From contig OY821519.1 in assembly GCA_963682025.1 (NCBI GenBank), forward strand, positions 161,181,639 to 161,245,638: DNA of 64,000 nt. The letters are read 5' to 3'. This DNA is from Cordilura impudica. Lineage: Eukaryota > Arthropoda > Insecta > Diptera > Scathophagidae. Position numbers and translations under genes: made by a program. Under the pieces are notes generated by a model, which worked only from the letters and a program-made list of their open reading frames with translations, ran no database searches and was not told where the DNA came from. This document shows, in pieces, positions 1-11,021 of the stretch. Positions within the stretch are counted from its first letter, which is position 1; every line of letters begins with the position of its first letter.

Positions 1-16
1 AAGCCTTTTAGGTGAT

Positions 17-1099
17 ATCACCTGGTTTTAAATTGGATAGTAATTGAGACCATTTCTTATTGCGCTCCGAATTAATACTTTTATCAATCATGTTACTTAG
101 AAACTTAGTACATTGATTATAAAAAGTTTGCTCGGCTATATTTGAAGATCGTTGGCTTTTTCTTTTAAAGCTTCTTCTTAGTTTTATATATTTCACAGTA
201 CTTTCTGGTAATGTGTAATTATTTTGTTGAGTTATTTTAGGTGTAGGCACATCCCTTGCTTCGAAAACTACATTTATAAATTTTCGGATTTCCTGATCAA
301 TTATTACCTTGGTATTGTATATATCCGAATTTAACGTGATTTTATTGTCTAAAAAATTCATATAAATGTTCCAGTTGGTTGCACTATAATCATAATAATT
401 GAGGTCAACCTGCAAGGCCATTGTTCTAAGTGTACATATAATGGGGCGATGGTCTGATGGTATTTCGTAATCCATTGTTTTTACGTCTATATTTAATGCG
501 GAATTGCTTAAAATAATGTCGACTGCGGATTTTTCGCGATTGTGTTGATGGGTGAATAGGGTTGGACTATTAGGATAGTGAATAAAAAAATTGCTTGATT
601 GCTGTAGGTTGTTGAGTTCGATTCCTGCAGTATTATTTGAACGGCAATTCCAAGAACAATGTTTGGCATTTAGGTCACCAAAAACTATATATTCTTTGGT
701 GGAAGGTGTTAGGTTCAAGATATCAGCACAGAAGTTATGGGTATATCTTGGTGAATATAACGAAGATACAACAATAGGTCTATTATTTATAATAACTTCA
801 ATTGAGATGTTTTCGATTGAATAGGTGTTTGATATAAAGAGGTTTTTATGAGCGACAGATTTATGAATTAACAGAGCTACTCCTCCTCCTCTTGCATCTG
901 TTCTGTCACTTCTATATAAATAATAATTTTTAAAATAGGGTCTATGATTTTCTGAAAAAAATGTTTCTTTCAAAGACGCTATTTTAATATTTTCTCGTTC
1001 AATTAGTATCTCAAATTGTTTTAATTTAGAAAAGTTTGAAATGCCATTAGTATTCAAGTGAAGCATTTTGAATTCGTTTAAATTATTAGTATAATCCAT
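17..1099 (-). pseudogene. Family A ORF2 fragment: apurinic-type endonuclease domain
   Basis: This is the N-terminal part of a non-LTR retrotransposon ORF2. The endonuclease would nick target DNA to prime reverse transcription. About 360 residues are open from the ATG at 1099. Visible motifs are NGISNF near the start, the acidic residue in SLKETFF, GGGVALLIHKS, the GDLNAKHCSW block with its catalytic Asp, and the SDHRPI block with the Asp-His pair. The reverse transcriptase is absent because the copy breaks off at about 17. The ATG overlaps the end of ORF1 (stop at 1086-1088), the same arrangement as in copy 2. The domain is well conserved, so the copy is not old, but it cannot be functional without the RT. 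Confidence 0.85.
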
Positions 1100-2200
1100 G
1101 GGAGTATTTTACCATTGACATTACAACTTTGATTTGTTGTACTTTTGAAGTGCACCTATGCAAATCATCCATAGCTGTAGTAAAAATATCAAAAAGCTCA
1201 TCAATGCTAAATAAATCGTTGTTTGTTTTCAGCTGGTTAGCATATGTGGCTTTGCTGTTATTATTGATGTTATTGTTACAATTTGTGTTGTTGTTACTTA
1301 AATTTGGGAAATCAACCTTTGATTGAAATTAAATATTTTGTTGTTGCCTGCTGTTGTTATGACTTTTGGAAGTTACTCTTGTTCTAATTTCCAAATAGAG
1401 AGAACGTAACGGACAGTTGATGTCGTTTGCAGAGTGATCAGTTCTCTCTTTTCCATGTTTTTTGCAATTAAAGCATGTAAAAACAGCTGGTCTTTTTTCA
1501 TTTGTGTTAAACGGACACACACTTATATGATATTGTTCTGCACATATCATGCACGCAGCACTTCGATGGCAATGTTCACCGCCATGGCCATACATTAAGC
1601 AGTTGCAGCATTGAGTTGGTTTGTTCCTGGATCTAGATTTGTATTTTTTCCAAGAAATTATATTGAAAATTGTCCTTACATTTTTTAAGGCAGTTGGATT
1701 ACAATTTTTACGAATAAATTGAACTTTGTAAACAGCATTGTTGTTCGAACTGAATTTGGTGACTATTTCAGCCACGGAAGAAGGGGATAGGTTGTAGTTT
1801 TTTAACTCTTCGGTGATGTCCTCAGAGTTTATGCGGGGTAAACCGTGTAAAAAGGTTGTGTATAACCTATTATCTTTGGAGCCATATGAATGAAACTCCA
1901 TTTTACTCTCTTTAAGAATTTGCTTGTAGCATTCGTACAATTCTTAGTTGGAGCAAAAATTTTGGTACCAATTGAAGTACGTTTGAAAATACAATCTTTA
2001 CCAAGTAGTTTTCGTATTTCTGCAAATGAGGCGTTGGCTTCTACAACTATAGGTGGAGGTTTGTGTTGTTTGATATCGTTAATATTTGATGCAGGAGTTA
2101 CGTCCTTATCAGTGAGGCCAGCAACAAAACCCGGAGGAAGTTTTGTCATCTTGTTCGCAAGGAGCTTTCTTTTAGATGAAGATTTGGCCCTCCGGGCCAT
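1086..2200 (-). pseudogene. Family A ORF1 (gag-like, zinc knuckles), frameshifted
   Basis: ORF1 of jockey-type elements binds the element RNA and makes the ribonucleoprotein particle. It starts with MARRAKSSSKRK at 2200. Three knuckles are readable: C-x2-C-x4-H-x4-C (CNCLMYGHGGEHC region), C-x2-C-x3-H-x4-C (CMICAEQYHISVC) and a Cys/His run beginning CFNCKKHGK. Reading requires a frame change near 1945 and another near 1330, after which the Asn-rich tail continues to the stop overlapping ORF2. Compared with copy 2 it also lacks a short in-frame stretch after PPGFV. It is a decayed gag gene. Confidence 0.8.
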
Positions 2201-2371
2201 CGCTAAATTTTTATTCCTATTTTAAGCTGAATTGACTACCACGTTAGTTCAAATGAGATCAAGAATAGGCAATTGCAAAAACAAAATATACACTTGCTTT
2301 TAATTTTAAATAGTTGTACTCTAAGCGCTTTAATTATTTACACGACCGTTTGTAAAGAGAATTCGATTCGA

Positions 2372-2696
2372 ACTGACCCACTGATAAGAGAATGTAGAGC
2401 AATAACGTAAAATTAAAAGAGAAATCACCAAATTGAAAATTATATGCTTATAGAGGTCTATTATTTCTAATAAACCTCCTATAAGCACATAAATATTTTC
2501 AGATAGTATTTGAATATATTAAATCATATAAAGGTTTTTCCTCCCATTTTCCTTTAAAAATCATTAAAAACTAAAAACTATTTAAGATCTTTAGATCCAA
2601 TATATTATTTTTGCATTATCTATATGTAAAGATAAGATCTCATATGTAAATATCAAATTTGTTAAAATATGTAAATAAAGGAAGAATATATAATTG
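2372..2696 (+). mobile_element. Jockey-like family A, copy 1: 3' end fragment
   Basis: This segment matches the last ORF2 codons and the 3' untranslated region of copy 2 (about 22560-22885), including the near-palindrome around the CCTATAAGCA block and the A-rich end after ATATATAATTGAA. It lies head to head with the inverted 5' part at 17-2373, with only a few bases of ambiguity at the join. Confidence 0.85.
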
Positions 2697-2710
2697 AAAA
2701 AAAATTTAAA

Positions 2711-2870
2711 AATTACATTTAGAGGTTATGTTATACGGAAATTCATATGCACGTGTGATAGCAAAAATTACGAATCGTATGTAAAATGATAATTTTGACA
2801 GACATATGGAATTACATGTGGATAAAAAAGTGACAGTACATATGAAAAAAACACATTGTGTGATACGACT
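2711..2870. mobile_element. Harbinger-type MITE, partial copy M1
   Basis: This is the right half of the MITE family seen complete at 8886-9370. It shares the TTTAGAGGTTATG block, GACAGTACATATG and a terminal GTGTGATACGACT variant. It is followed by TTA and then directly by copy M2. Confidence 0.75.
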
Positions 2871-2874
2871 TTAA

Positions 2875-3280
2875 AGCTGCGTTCACACTACGTGTTTTGC
2901 TTGTGTTTTTCTTAGCTTTTTAACACGTGTAATTTGTACACATAGTGTGAACCCTTTCAAACATTGTTTATGTACAACACATTTTGCAAGACATATGTAA
3001 ATTTTTCAATTAGAGCAGGTTCTATTTTGGCAAGACAAACATATGAAAATACAACACTGCTTGTGGCGAAAGAAAAACAGAGTAAATTATAAAGATTAAT
3101 ATTGAAAGAAAAATAAATTGTTTAATATTAATTAACAATTAAAAATATATAAAATATATAACTTTATTTTTAACAATATGAGTCGTATGTAAAACGCCAA
3201 TTTTGACACCCACACGGAATTACGTATGGATCGTAAAACTGAATTTACATATGGAAAAAACACATAGTGTAAACACACCT
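2875..3280. mobile_element. Harbinger-type MITE, copy M2 (subfamily 2)
   Basis: A 406-bp non-coding element with ends AGCTGCGTTCACACTACG and a complementary GTGTAAACACACCT. It is flanked by TAA on both sides (2872-2874, 3281-3283). It has an internal deletion relative to M3. No coding capacity. Confidence 0.8.
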
Positions 3281-3283
3281 TAA

Positions 3284-3571
3284 ATAAGACTACATAATAA
3301 CAAAGAGTATTGGTACTCTTTAGAGCATTGGTGGAAAGTAGTTGGAGCAGCTGACAAAATATTTTCTCCCCCTGCCAACTAGAATAAAAAATTGCCGTTA
3401 AAAATACAAACTTACGGTTTTTTTAATTTGCTATCCTTTTGAAGAAAAAAAAATAGAAAAATAAACAAATTTTTTTCGAATTTTTTACAAATTTTCAAAA
3501 TTAGAAGTTACAACTAGGTGAACTATTACATTTTGGCATAGGAAATTAAACTTTGTAGTTCCATGTAAAAG
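3284..3571. other. No gene seen
   Basis: AT-rich sequence between two MITE copies. No open frame, motif or repeat was recognised. Confidence 0.6.
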
Positions 3572-3574
3572 TAA

Positions 3575-4075
3575 AGCTGCGTTCACACTACGTGTTTTGC
3601 TCGTGTTTTTCTTATTTTTTTAGCACGTGTAATTTGTACACATAGTGTGAACCCTTTCAAACATTGTTTATGTACAACACATTTTGCAAGACATATGTAA
3701 AATTTTCAATTAGAGCAGGTTCTATTTTGGCAAGATAAACATATGAAAATACAACACTGCTTGTGGCGAAAGAAAAACAGAGTAATTTATAAAGATTAAT
3801 ATTGAGAGAAAAATAAATTGTTTAATATTAATTAACAATTAAAAAATATATAAAATATATAACTTTATTTTTAACAATAATTTTTTGTAAATTCACAAAT
3901 TAAATCAGCTCTTGTTTACATTTAGAGGTTATGTCTTACGGAAATACATATGTACGTTTGAACGCAAAAATTATGAATCGTATGTAAAACGGCAATTTTG
4001 ACACACACACGGAATCACGTATGGATCGTAAAACTGAATTTACACATGGAAAATACACATAGTGTAAACACACCT
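3575..4075. mobile_element. Harbinger-type MITE, copy M3 (subfamily 2)
   Basis: A 501-bp copy with the same ends as M2 and TAA target duplications at 3572-3574 and 4076-4078. It keeps the central block (TAATATTAATTAACAATTAA and TTTAGAGGTTATG) that M2 has lost. Confidence 0.85.
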
Positions 4076-4078
4076 TAA

Positions 4079-4821
4079 GCTACCTATGCCACCAAGGCAA
4101 TATACCCTCGAGTATTTTTTCTGTGTATTTGCAATTCTTTTTCGTCTCTAGCATAAAATTGAATTTTTGGGTTTTTTTAGTTTTAACTTCCATTTCTGGC
4201 GCTTTCACTAAAAATTATTTGCGTGAACGGATTAATATTTTTGAAATATAGTATTATAAGAGTCAAAACGGTTTCACTAAGAACAAATGAATTTTTTTGA
4301 CCACGGTATATTTTTCGTTGGTATACTTTTTTCTCAATCGTGACGCCAAAATTTTGATGGCGTTGCCACCCTTATAACTAGTTTTTTTCTAATATAAAAA
4401 TTTGAGAGGGCTATGGGACGTAACTTGTGAAAAATATAAGAATAAAAATCTAAAAAAAGCATACGAACAATTAAAAATAGAATATAATAAAAAATTAAAT
4501 TATACTTTTCTTCCGCTTGTGTCTTTTCTGTACCACAGCTACACACAGTAATGAGGTTGCGGCATTCGTTGCCACGTGTGTAGTCAAACACATTGAAGCA
4601 ACCGTTGCCTGGTGTGTAGGCAGCATAAAGGTACTGCAAATATAAATATTTATTTATATATGCCAAAAATTAACCCTTTCAAAAACCAATCATGCTTTGT
4701 AATCTATGCTTGTTCTATGTTAACCAAAAAAAATGTAATGTCATATAGAAATAGTTCAGTGTGGCGCAAATTTATGTTTGTTCGAAATACATATTTTCAT
4801 CCAGTTGGACCAATTAGTTAT
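4079..4821. other. No gene seen
   Basis: AT-rich, with several short open frames on both strands that show no recognisable domain. Confidence 0.5.
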
Positions 4822-5147
4822 AATGCTGGGTGAGTTCCAAAACGTCATTTGCAATTCAAATGAACAGTCATGCATTCCTAAACGCAATGTCAGACACCCC
4901 TAAATGTATAATAAAATTTATCGATGTGTATACAGAAAGCAAACTGGGCATCACAAATTTTGTTGATTCTTTGTTGACATCACAGTTCATACCAGTTGTG
5001 ACAGCTGTCAAAAACGGAATCTCGAACCGTATGGCTTTGTTTACCTTTTTCTCCATTTTGTTTTGGTAAAGAAGTGTGAAAGAGATTAAAAAATAGAATA
5101 TACAAAATATAATTTGCGCAAGCGAACAGCTATACACCATGTTTTCA
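4822..5147. repeat. Dispersed repeat, GGGTGAGTTCC family, copy 1
   Basis: It begins GGGTGAGTTCCAAAACG and ends with a GCAAGCGAACAGCTATACAC block. The same sequence, internally shortened, occurs in opposite orientation at 16811-17002, sharing TTTTTGACAGCTGTCA and CGAACCGTATGGCTTTG. Short open frames inside it are chance. It is probably a non-autonomous transposon; its superfamily is unknown. Confidence 0.6.
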
Positions 5148-5319
5148 GCCAGTGACAGAAAAAAAAAATAATAACAATGGAAAAGCGTACAGTGATAAAC
5201 ATTAAAACATTAAAAATTAATAAAATCGTATTTTCTTTTCAGAAATAAAAGGTATAATAGGTGCATATTAAAACCTAAAGCTTGTGATTGTGATAATACC
5301 AGTAATGTTGGTATAAATG

Positions 5320-5600
5320 CTGGTAAATTTGCCAGTTACATTCACCACTGCTCAACCCAGGGCCGAAAGGAAGGAATCAAAAATTACTATAGTTGAGCTA
5401 ACTATTGGTCCAGTTGCTGGTGGCGAGTCACGAAACTTTTCGCAAGTTGAATTGTGGTATTAATGCTTTGGATTATGACTTGCGTGTGAGTAGTCCTAAA
5501 TCGAAATTTGTCCGGTATTATTCAATGCTTTGGGCACTATACCATTGGCTTTATAAATAAAACATTAATTGGCACTTTTTTTACCCCTATAAGTAGACAT
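5320..5600 (+). pseudogene. Decayed arrestin-domain-like gene fragment, copy 1
   Basis: This block is homologous over roughly 260 bases to the minus-strand block at 10040-10290. It shares CCCAGGGCCGAAAGGAAGG, ACGAAACTTTTCGCAAGTT and a GGGCACTATACCATTGG block where the other copy encodes GNIPITLGTIPL. That peptide resembles the end of the C-terminal arrestin fold in arrestin-domain proteins (weak, recalled similarity). A CTATAAG close to a splice acceptor follows in both copies. Stops and frame changes break it. The link to arrestins is tentative; the homology of the two blocks is clear. Confidence 0.35.
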
Positions 5601-6587
5601 CTAGCTGAAAAGGAACAAAAATTAGCCGCAACTGAAGAAACAAAATCTCAAATATAACAGATATCTACAATTGAGAACGCTTCTAAACAACAGCCTGTTG
5701 AACAGATTTAATTTTATAAAGGCTAGTAAACCCTTAAAAATGTGAGTTCCAAAAATTAACAATTACGAACAACAAATACAAAACCACCAAGAACTACAAA
5801 AATTGATTGAGTATTTGGAAATGGGATTGAAGTATAAAGAAAAACAACTTCAGTAAAATGTAAAACAGACAAAACAACAAATGACTTACAAAAATTAGTA
5901 GATGGACTACAAGCAGAAGTAGCTAAGAAAGCCCAACTTAAAGTTGAAAAGGTAGCAGAAAATTTCAGTGGCATAGAAAAGGATTTGTTGTAACAATTGC
6001 AAGAACCAAAAGCAGAAAAACAATGTAAGTTAATAATATATATAAACATTTTGAAATCACTGATATTCATATATGCACTGCATTTGTTTTTAAACCTTAC
6101 AGTGACGATTATATAATTAAAGTTTTAAGTCAAACTCTTCCAGTTTTCTTTGCTGCAATATATTTTTCTGCCTCTTCTGTGCATGATATGATAATCATTG
6201 TTTATTAAGATATTTAGTATTGATTGTTATTTATTTTTTAAATTTGTGTACTTATAGCAACAGGAAAAATTGTTGAGTACAATAAGCAAAGCTGCTGTTG
6301 GAGGCAGTTTTTCGGATAAAGGAATAGATCAAAAAGACTTGCGGGATGTGCCTAAACGTTTGTGTCCAGAGGCAGTAAAAGCTTGTGCTAGCACAGCCCT
6401 ATCAGTACCTTTAAATCAGTGGGTAAAACCGGTCTTCACAACCCAGATTAGACAGCAACCGCAAATTTGTAGTAGTCACAAATCTGGACAATCTAACAGC
6501 GCCGCAACACACCACACAACAACGCCAATGGCACTTGGAGCAGTTCCAGCAGTAGCATCGGCGCTTGAGGAGATTTGTCACACCTAG
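5600..6587 (+). pseudogene. Unrecognised decayed gene fragment with coiled-coil-like part
   Basis: I do not recognise this gene. Reading through stops and frame changes between 5600 and 6025 gives charged, Gln/Lys/Glu-rich peptides of coiled-coil character (for example DLQKLVDGLQAEVAKKAQ). A possible intron runs from the GTAAGT at about 6027 to a TTATAG acceptor near 6258. The following frame is open to 6587 and encodes a Ser/Thr/Ala-rich stretch containing STISKAAVGGSFSDKG and DLRDVPKRLCPEA. The intron-like signals suggest a DNA-level duplicate of a host gene and not a retrocopy. Function unknown. Confidence 0.3.
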
Positions 6588-6589
6588 AT

Positions 6590-7214
6590 TTGTTGGGCAA
6601 ACAACCATTGGTGTACCTGTTGCTTAGCTTTTTTCTGTACACTAGTATTTACACATTTTCTTTTGAAACTATAATGTATATTATGTTACTTACTTTAATG
6701 CCATTATTATTTATTTTTTATATTTATTTAAAAAATTTTATTTGTGATAAACTTTTTTTTTTGAGTCTATTTAGTTACTCCATAACGACCTATACGGCCG
6801 TATATGAAGAATTAATTGGCCAGCTCTGTGGAGCAATACGCCATCACCAATTATCGCGATTTAACGCGTCTAGCTCCCTAGACAACCATTACCTTCGCAA
6901 TGGAGGTTAGGGTCAGCTATTTAATATACAAAAACGCCTTAAAACTAATGAAACGATAGGTTATGAGACATAACCAGAACGCATGCCAATAGGTACATAA
7001 CCTAAAAGCATGCGGATCAGCAACCACGATGACCGAAAAGGAAATACCGGAAACGTGTTTTCTTTTATCCGATCAATAATAGAGAAGACGAAGGCGATCT
7101 TTACTCGTCGGACCGCGAATTACCAATGTTTGTGATAAACTGTGCTGTGGAATTTTCAAAGTTTAAAAAAAATTTCTTTTTGACAGTAATAATCACAAAT
7201 AAATAAAATCAATG
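6590..7214. other. No gene seen
   Basis: The only structure noted is a small imperfect inverted repeat (ATAGGTTATGAGACATAACC and ACATAACCTA, about 6955-7010). No domain-bearing frame. Confidence 0.5.
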
Positions 7215-7216
7215 TA

Positions 7217-7658
7217 TACAACGTGTATAAAGGTGATAACATATACTTTTTAATAGTATATACTGATTTGATAGTTAAAACAAAAATACAGTGTTGTATT
7301 TTTCGAGCTGTCGTCACTGTTTACATTGTGGTTGACATCATTAAAAAATAAAGTACAGATATAACAATGGTGGATGATATGTAAGGAAATCATTTTGATA
7401 ATGTGATTATATTATCTTTCAAACAAACATTATTGTTAAAAATTTCCAATATTTTTTTTACTATTGACAGCGCCATTTTCAAAGCAACTGATTGCAAAAA
7501 AGTGTTTCTAAATGCAAAAAATATGCAAAGTATTTGTATTACAAACCACATCACTGCAATGTGTTTTGATGGTTTGAACACCGTCCAACCAGTCTAGACA
7601 CACACTAGCGACATCTACATTTTTAATATAATATGCTATCACCCTTATACACGTTGTA
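7217..7658. mobile_element. Tc1/mariner-type MITE with TA target site
   Basis: A 442-bp element whose ends are inverted repeats of about 28 bases: TACAACGTGTATAAAGGTGA on the left and the complement of TCACCCTTATACACGTTGTA on the right. It is flanked by TA at 7215-7216 and 7659-7660. No transposase inside. Confidence 0.7.
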
Positions 7659-7953
7659 TACATTTTTATTATTTATTTCTGCTTATTCATTGTCACAAAT
7701 TGAAATTTCTGTGGGCAAATTAACGCGTTCTTATTTCAGTTAATTGTATTATAAATTGAAATAAGTGTGTTAAATAAGATTTACATTATAATTGATATTT
7801 GCTAGCAAAATAATAATGTAATTAAAGTGAGTGTGTTTAACATAACACATTACAGTAAATAAATTGATAGAAAAAATATAGTATTCCAGGTAATTTCATT
7901 AAAACTCGAAATATAAATAAAATATATTGAAAATAAATAAAACTAATTTTTAG
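7659..7953. other. Non-coding, probable intron remnant at its end
   Basis: AT-rich. The last bases (CTAATTTTTAG) look like a splice acceptor for the Dicer-1 pseudogene that follows. Nothing else recognised. Confidence 0.45.
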
Positions 7954-8855
7954 TTCTCGTTTAGATAAATCTGTTGCCGATTGCGTTAAAACCTTATTTG
8001 GAGTATAGCATATGATGCTAAAGAAGCTAGTGAACCTAGTACTTTTCCTGACTATTGTTACTGTTTATGGCCCTTGGACTTTGTCCAAATCTCCACTGCT
8101 ACACTATACACCCAATGGTGAAGAAACGCTGGGTTATACGAAATTTGAACAAGCTTTGAAATATAAATTCCGCGGCAGATCGTACTTGTTGCAAGCCATT
8201 ATTTATGCCTCATACTCCCAATAGATAGTGTTTAGAATTCTGGGTGATGCTGTATTGGATTATTTGATAAGGCTTTTATATGAAGACCCTAGGCAGCATT
8301 CACCTAGAGTCTTAACCGATTTGAGATCTGCTTTAGTTAAGAATACCGTATTTGCGTAATTAGCTGTAAGGCATGAAATCCACAAATATTTTAGACACTT
8401 GTCTCAGGTCGTAACGAAGCTATTGATCGTTTTGTGCGTATTCATACGAAAAACGGTTATAGTAAAACGAAGAGATTAATATTATGAAGACGTTGAAAAA
8501 CCAAAGGCATTAATTAGGTGATGTTTTCGATTCTGTTGCAGGTGCGATATTTTTAGACTCGAATATGTCTAGATGCTGTGTGGTTGATTACTATAATATG
8601 ATGAGTGCTGAAATTGAACAATTACAAATAAGGGAACTACTTGGATAAGAACCTGAAACTGCCAAATTTATGTTATTTTTTTTTTATGCTTTAACATTTA
8701 ACTTGTACATGAGATCAAATTTTTAATTTTCAGCAAACCCGAAAAATTAACTGATGACCGACGTGTTCGTGTTACCGTACAAGTTTTTCGGTAGAAAATA
8801 TCGGATTGCCAAATGTACTGCTGATAAATGTGCTTTACGTCAGTTGAAGAATTTT
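7954..8855 (+). pseudogene. Dcr-1: Dicer-1 C-terminal fragment (RNase IIIb and dsRNA-binding domain)
   Basis: Dicer-1 cuts pre-miRNA. This piece carries its C-terminal region: SRLDKSVADCVKTLFG (end of RNase IIIa) just after a splice acceptor at 7953, then FEQALKYKFRGRSYLLQA and, in another frame, [11 protein letters not shown] and [11 protein letters not shown] (the RNase IIIb signature), [20 protein letters not shown], and a dsRBD tail with RKYRIAKCTADKCALRQLK. Between PETAKF and KPEKLTDDRRVRVTV lies a short intron-like stretch of about 65 bases ending TTTTCAG at 8733. Multiple stops and frameshifts, loss of part of the RNase IIIb motif and missing upstream domains make it a pseudogene. The intron shows a DNA duplication, not a retrocopy. 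Its 3' side is cut close to MITE M4. Confidence 0.85.
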
Positions 8856-8885
8856 TTTTATATTTTAATCTATGTTGTGTAGTTA

Positions 8886-9370
8886 AGGTGCTATTACATG
8901 ATGTGTTTTTTACATATGTACTGTCAAATTTTCCCACAACAAAAGTTGTACACATCGTGTGATACATATGAAACATTGTTTATGTACAATACATGAGGAT
9001 AGTCACATGTACATTTTTCAATTAGAACAGGTTCTATTTTTGCATGACAAATATGAAAATACAACACTGCTTGTGGCGAAAGAAAAACAGAGTAAATTTT
9101 AAAGATTAATATTGAAAGAAAAATAAATTGTTTAGTATTAACAATTAAAAAATATATAACCTTTTTTTTAACAATAAATTTTTGTAAATTCACAAATTAA
9201 ATCAGCTGTTATTTACACTTAGAGGTTATGTCTTACGGAAATACATATGCACGTGTGATAGCAAAAATTATGAATCGTATGTAAAAGACAATTTTGACAG
9301 ACATGAGGAATATCATATGGATAAAAAAAGTGACAGTACATATGTAAAAACACTTCGTGTAATAGCACCT
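8886..9370. mobile_element. Harbinger-type MITE, copy M4 (subfamily 1)
   Basis: A 485-bp element with TIRs starting AGGTGCTATTACATGATGTG, flanked by TTA at 8883-8885 and 9371-9373. Open frames inside it recur in the other copies only because the DNA is repeated. Confidence 0.9.
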
Positions 9371-9373
9371 TTA

Positions 9374-9690
9374 GATCGAAAAATTCAAAAAAATATATAC
9401 ATTTCATTATGTTAAAGCATCAAATAAGGTTTTCAAATAAACCATTCTTTTGTTTTAGTTTTGAAGTAAATGCCCGTAGTTTCGTTTTATTTTTGCATAG
9501 ATGCAGAGATAATTAAAAATTTACATTAAATGCTTGTTTTAAATTAAAGCAATAAAAAGGAATTAATGTTGTAGAGGTTTAACTAGCCATTTGTAGTTTT
9601 GGCTTTACTTTCGACTTTCTTTACGCGTTTTAAGCCATCTACTATATATTACTTCTCATAAACTGAGCATACATTGTCATCATTTTGGGG
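9374..9690. other. No gene seen
   Basis: AT-rich spacer. No recognisable frame or repeat. Confidence 0.5.
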
Positions 9691-9759
9691 ACATCATGTT
9701 TAACAACGGTGGAAATCTACAAATACATTTTTTATTTCATACTTCTCTTACATTAAAAT

Positions 9760-10290
9760 TTGTTTAAGGATTGATGGGCTTTTGTGGAATATGTAGGTTG
9801 CGCTACCATTTCTTCTAATGGTTGGTCGTTCTCTCCTACTAATATTCATTTACATTCGAGTTGTTGAAAATATAATGCACATATTTAATTAAATTAAAAA
9901 CAAATCCACTCTCACCATACCGCCAATTGCACCAACTTACATTTTTCTATTCGTATTGAATTGGTTGCTTCTATTGTTTACTTTTATCAAAATTGAATCC
10001 TCCATTAACTTCATTCCAAGGTGTACAAGTCCGTCTACCTATAGGAATAAAAAAGTATAAAATTAATGTTTTATTTATGAAGCTAACGGTATAGTACCCA
10101 ATGTGATGGGAATATTACCAGACAAATTACGATGAGAAGCACTGACACGCACTCTACATATAAGTTATAATCTAAATCAATAATACAATATCACAATTTA
10201 ACTTGCGAAAAGTTTCGTCACCAGCGACTTGGCTATAGTAATTAGTGATTCCTTCCTTTCGGCCCTGGGTTTAGTAGTATTGTATGTAAT
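9760..10290 (-). pseudogene. Decayed arrestin-domain-like gene fragment, copy 2
   Basis: On the minus strand the block opens with AGGGCCGAAAGGAAGGAATC, encodes peptides ending NYYSQVAGDETFRKLNCDI, then (other frame) NLSGNIPITLGTIPLAS. It passes an intron-like stretch ending CCTATAG near 10040, continues with GGFNFDKSK and, further on, VGENDQPLEEMVAQPTYS near 9800. The IPITLGTIPL element resembles the last strands of arrestin-domain proteins (recalled, weak). In-frame stops show it is not functional. It is paralogous to the block at 5320-5600. Confidence 0.35.
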
Positions 10291-10298
10291 TGTCTTAC

Positions 10299-10914
10299 TT
10301 AAAACAAATTTTTACAAGCATCAGCAAAACCCTCCAAAATGTAACTCAAAACCTTAGAATTGGCTCTTGTCTCATCCTTTTTCAACTCGGCCAACTTTTT
10401 ATGTTTGCGTTCCTTTTTCGATAAACTCAACAAACGTTTACGATGAGCCTCCAACTTCTTTTGTTTCAATTCATTATCTTTCTCTGCATCTACATTAACA
10501 TTTTTTATCTTCAAAGCCCACAAACAAGTTATACATTTCAAGTTGAAATTGTTTTTGGCGTTGATTAAATGATTAATGCGACGTACATGTTATTAAAAGT
10601 CATGTCAAGCTTTTTATCATTCGCAAACACAAAACAGAAACAATTCTTAATATCATCATGTTTACTTTCATCATCACCAGCAGCATGTTTACTTTTCGTT
10701 GTTTTGTGCCTCTTTTCGACTGCAAAAATTTGGAATCTTCTCCATCCAACATGTCGGCTACATTATCCAGCATCTCATCTTCATATTTTTCATCATCGTT
10801 GTTTTGCTTCTTCCTTTTTGGCCGCCTTTTGTTGTGCCAGCAATAGTAATTTTTGCCTTTTTCCTTCGGCCCTGGCTTGAGGAGTCCTGAATGTAATTGT
10901 CTTACGTAAAACAA
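10299..10914 (-). pseudogene. NOC3-like nucleolar protein fragment
   Basis: Two minus-strand frames form one decayed gene. The upstream frame (10914-10600) has a basic stretch RRPKRKKQ followed by an acidic one and ADMLDGEDSKFLQSKRG. The downstream frame (10541-10299) has KQKKLEAHRKRLLSLSKKER, KHKKLAELKKDETR and SKVLSYILEGFA. The LSLSKKERK and VLxxILEGLA-like elements recall nucleolar complex protein 3, a 60S ribosome biogenesis factor (recalled similarity, not tested). A frame change and missing segments mark it as a pseudogene. The first 60 bases (10850-10914) resemble 10254-10305, so a short stretch is duplicated. Confidence 0.4.
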
Positions 10915-11021
10915 ATCACAATCTATGGGTTTTAATATTCACCTTTTATATTTTTATATCAAAACAGAAAATACGATATTATTAATTTTTAAATGTTTAT
11001 CATAATAGCAAATACTCACTA

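Larger units (their letters stand above)
17..2373 (-). mobile_element. Jockey-like family A, copy 1: inverted 5' part
   Basis: On the minus strand this runs from the promoter end (about 2373) through ORF1 and the endonuclease part of ORF2, matching the full-length copy at 18648-22885 almost base for base. Similarity stops abruptly at about position 17. The 5' end is complete: the start matches the other copies and the downstream promoter element GGTCGTG is present (complement near 2344). It abuts a plus-strand 3' piece of the same family at 2372, so the two parts are probably one insertion event. Confidence 0.85.

Noticed and set aside
4334..5140. Several 70-110-residue open frames on both strands
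   Set aside because: Low-complexity translations with no domain; part lies in a dispersed repeat whose other copy does not keep the frames.
8698..9407. Open frames around MITE M4 encoding Cys/His/Tyr-rich peptides
   Set aside because: They are MITE sequence; similar peptides appear in M5 and M6 for the same reason.
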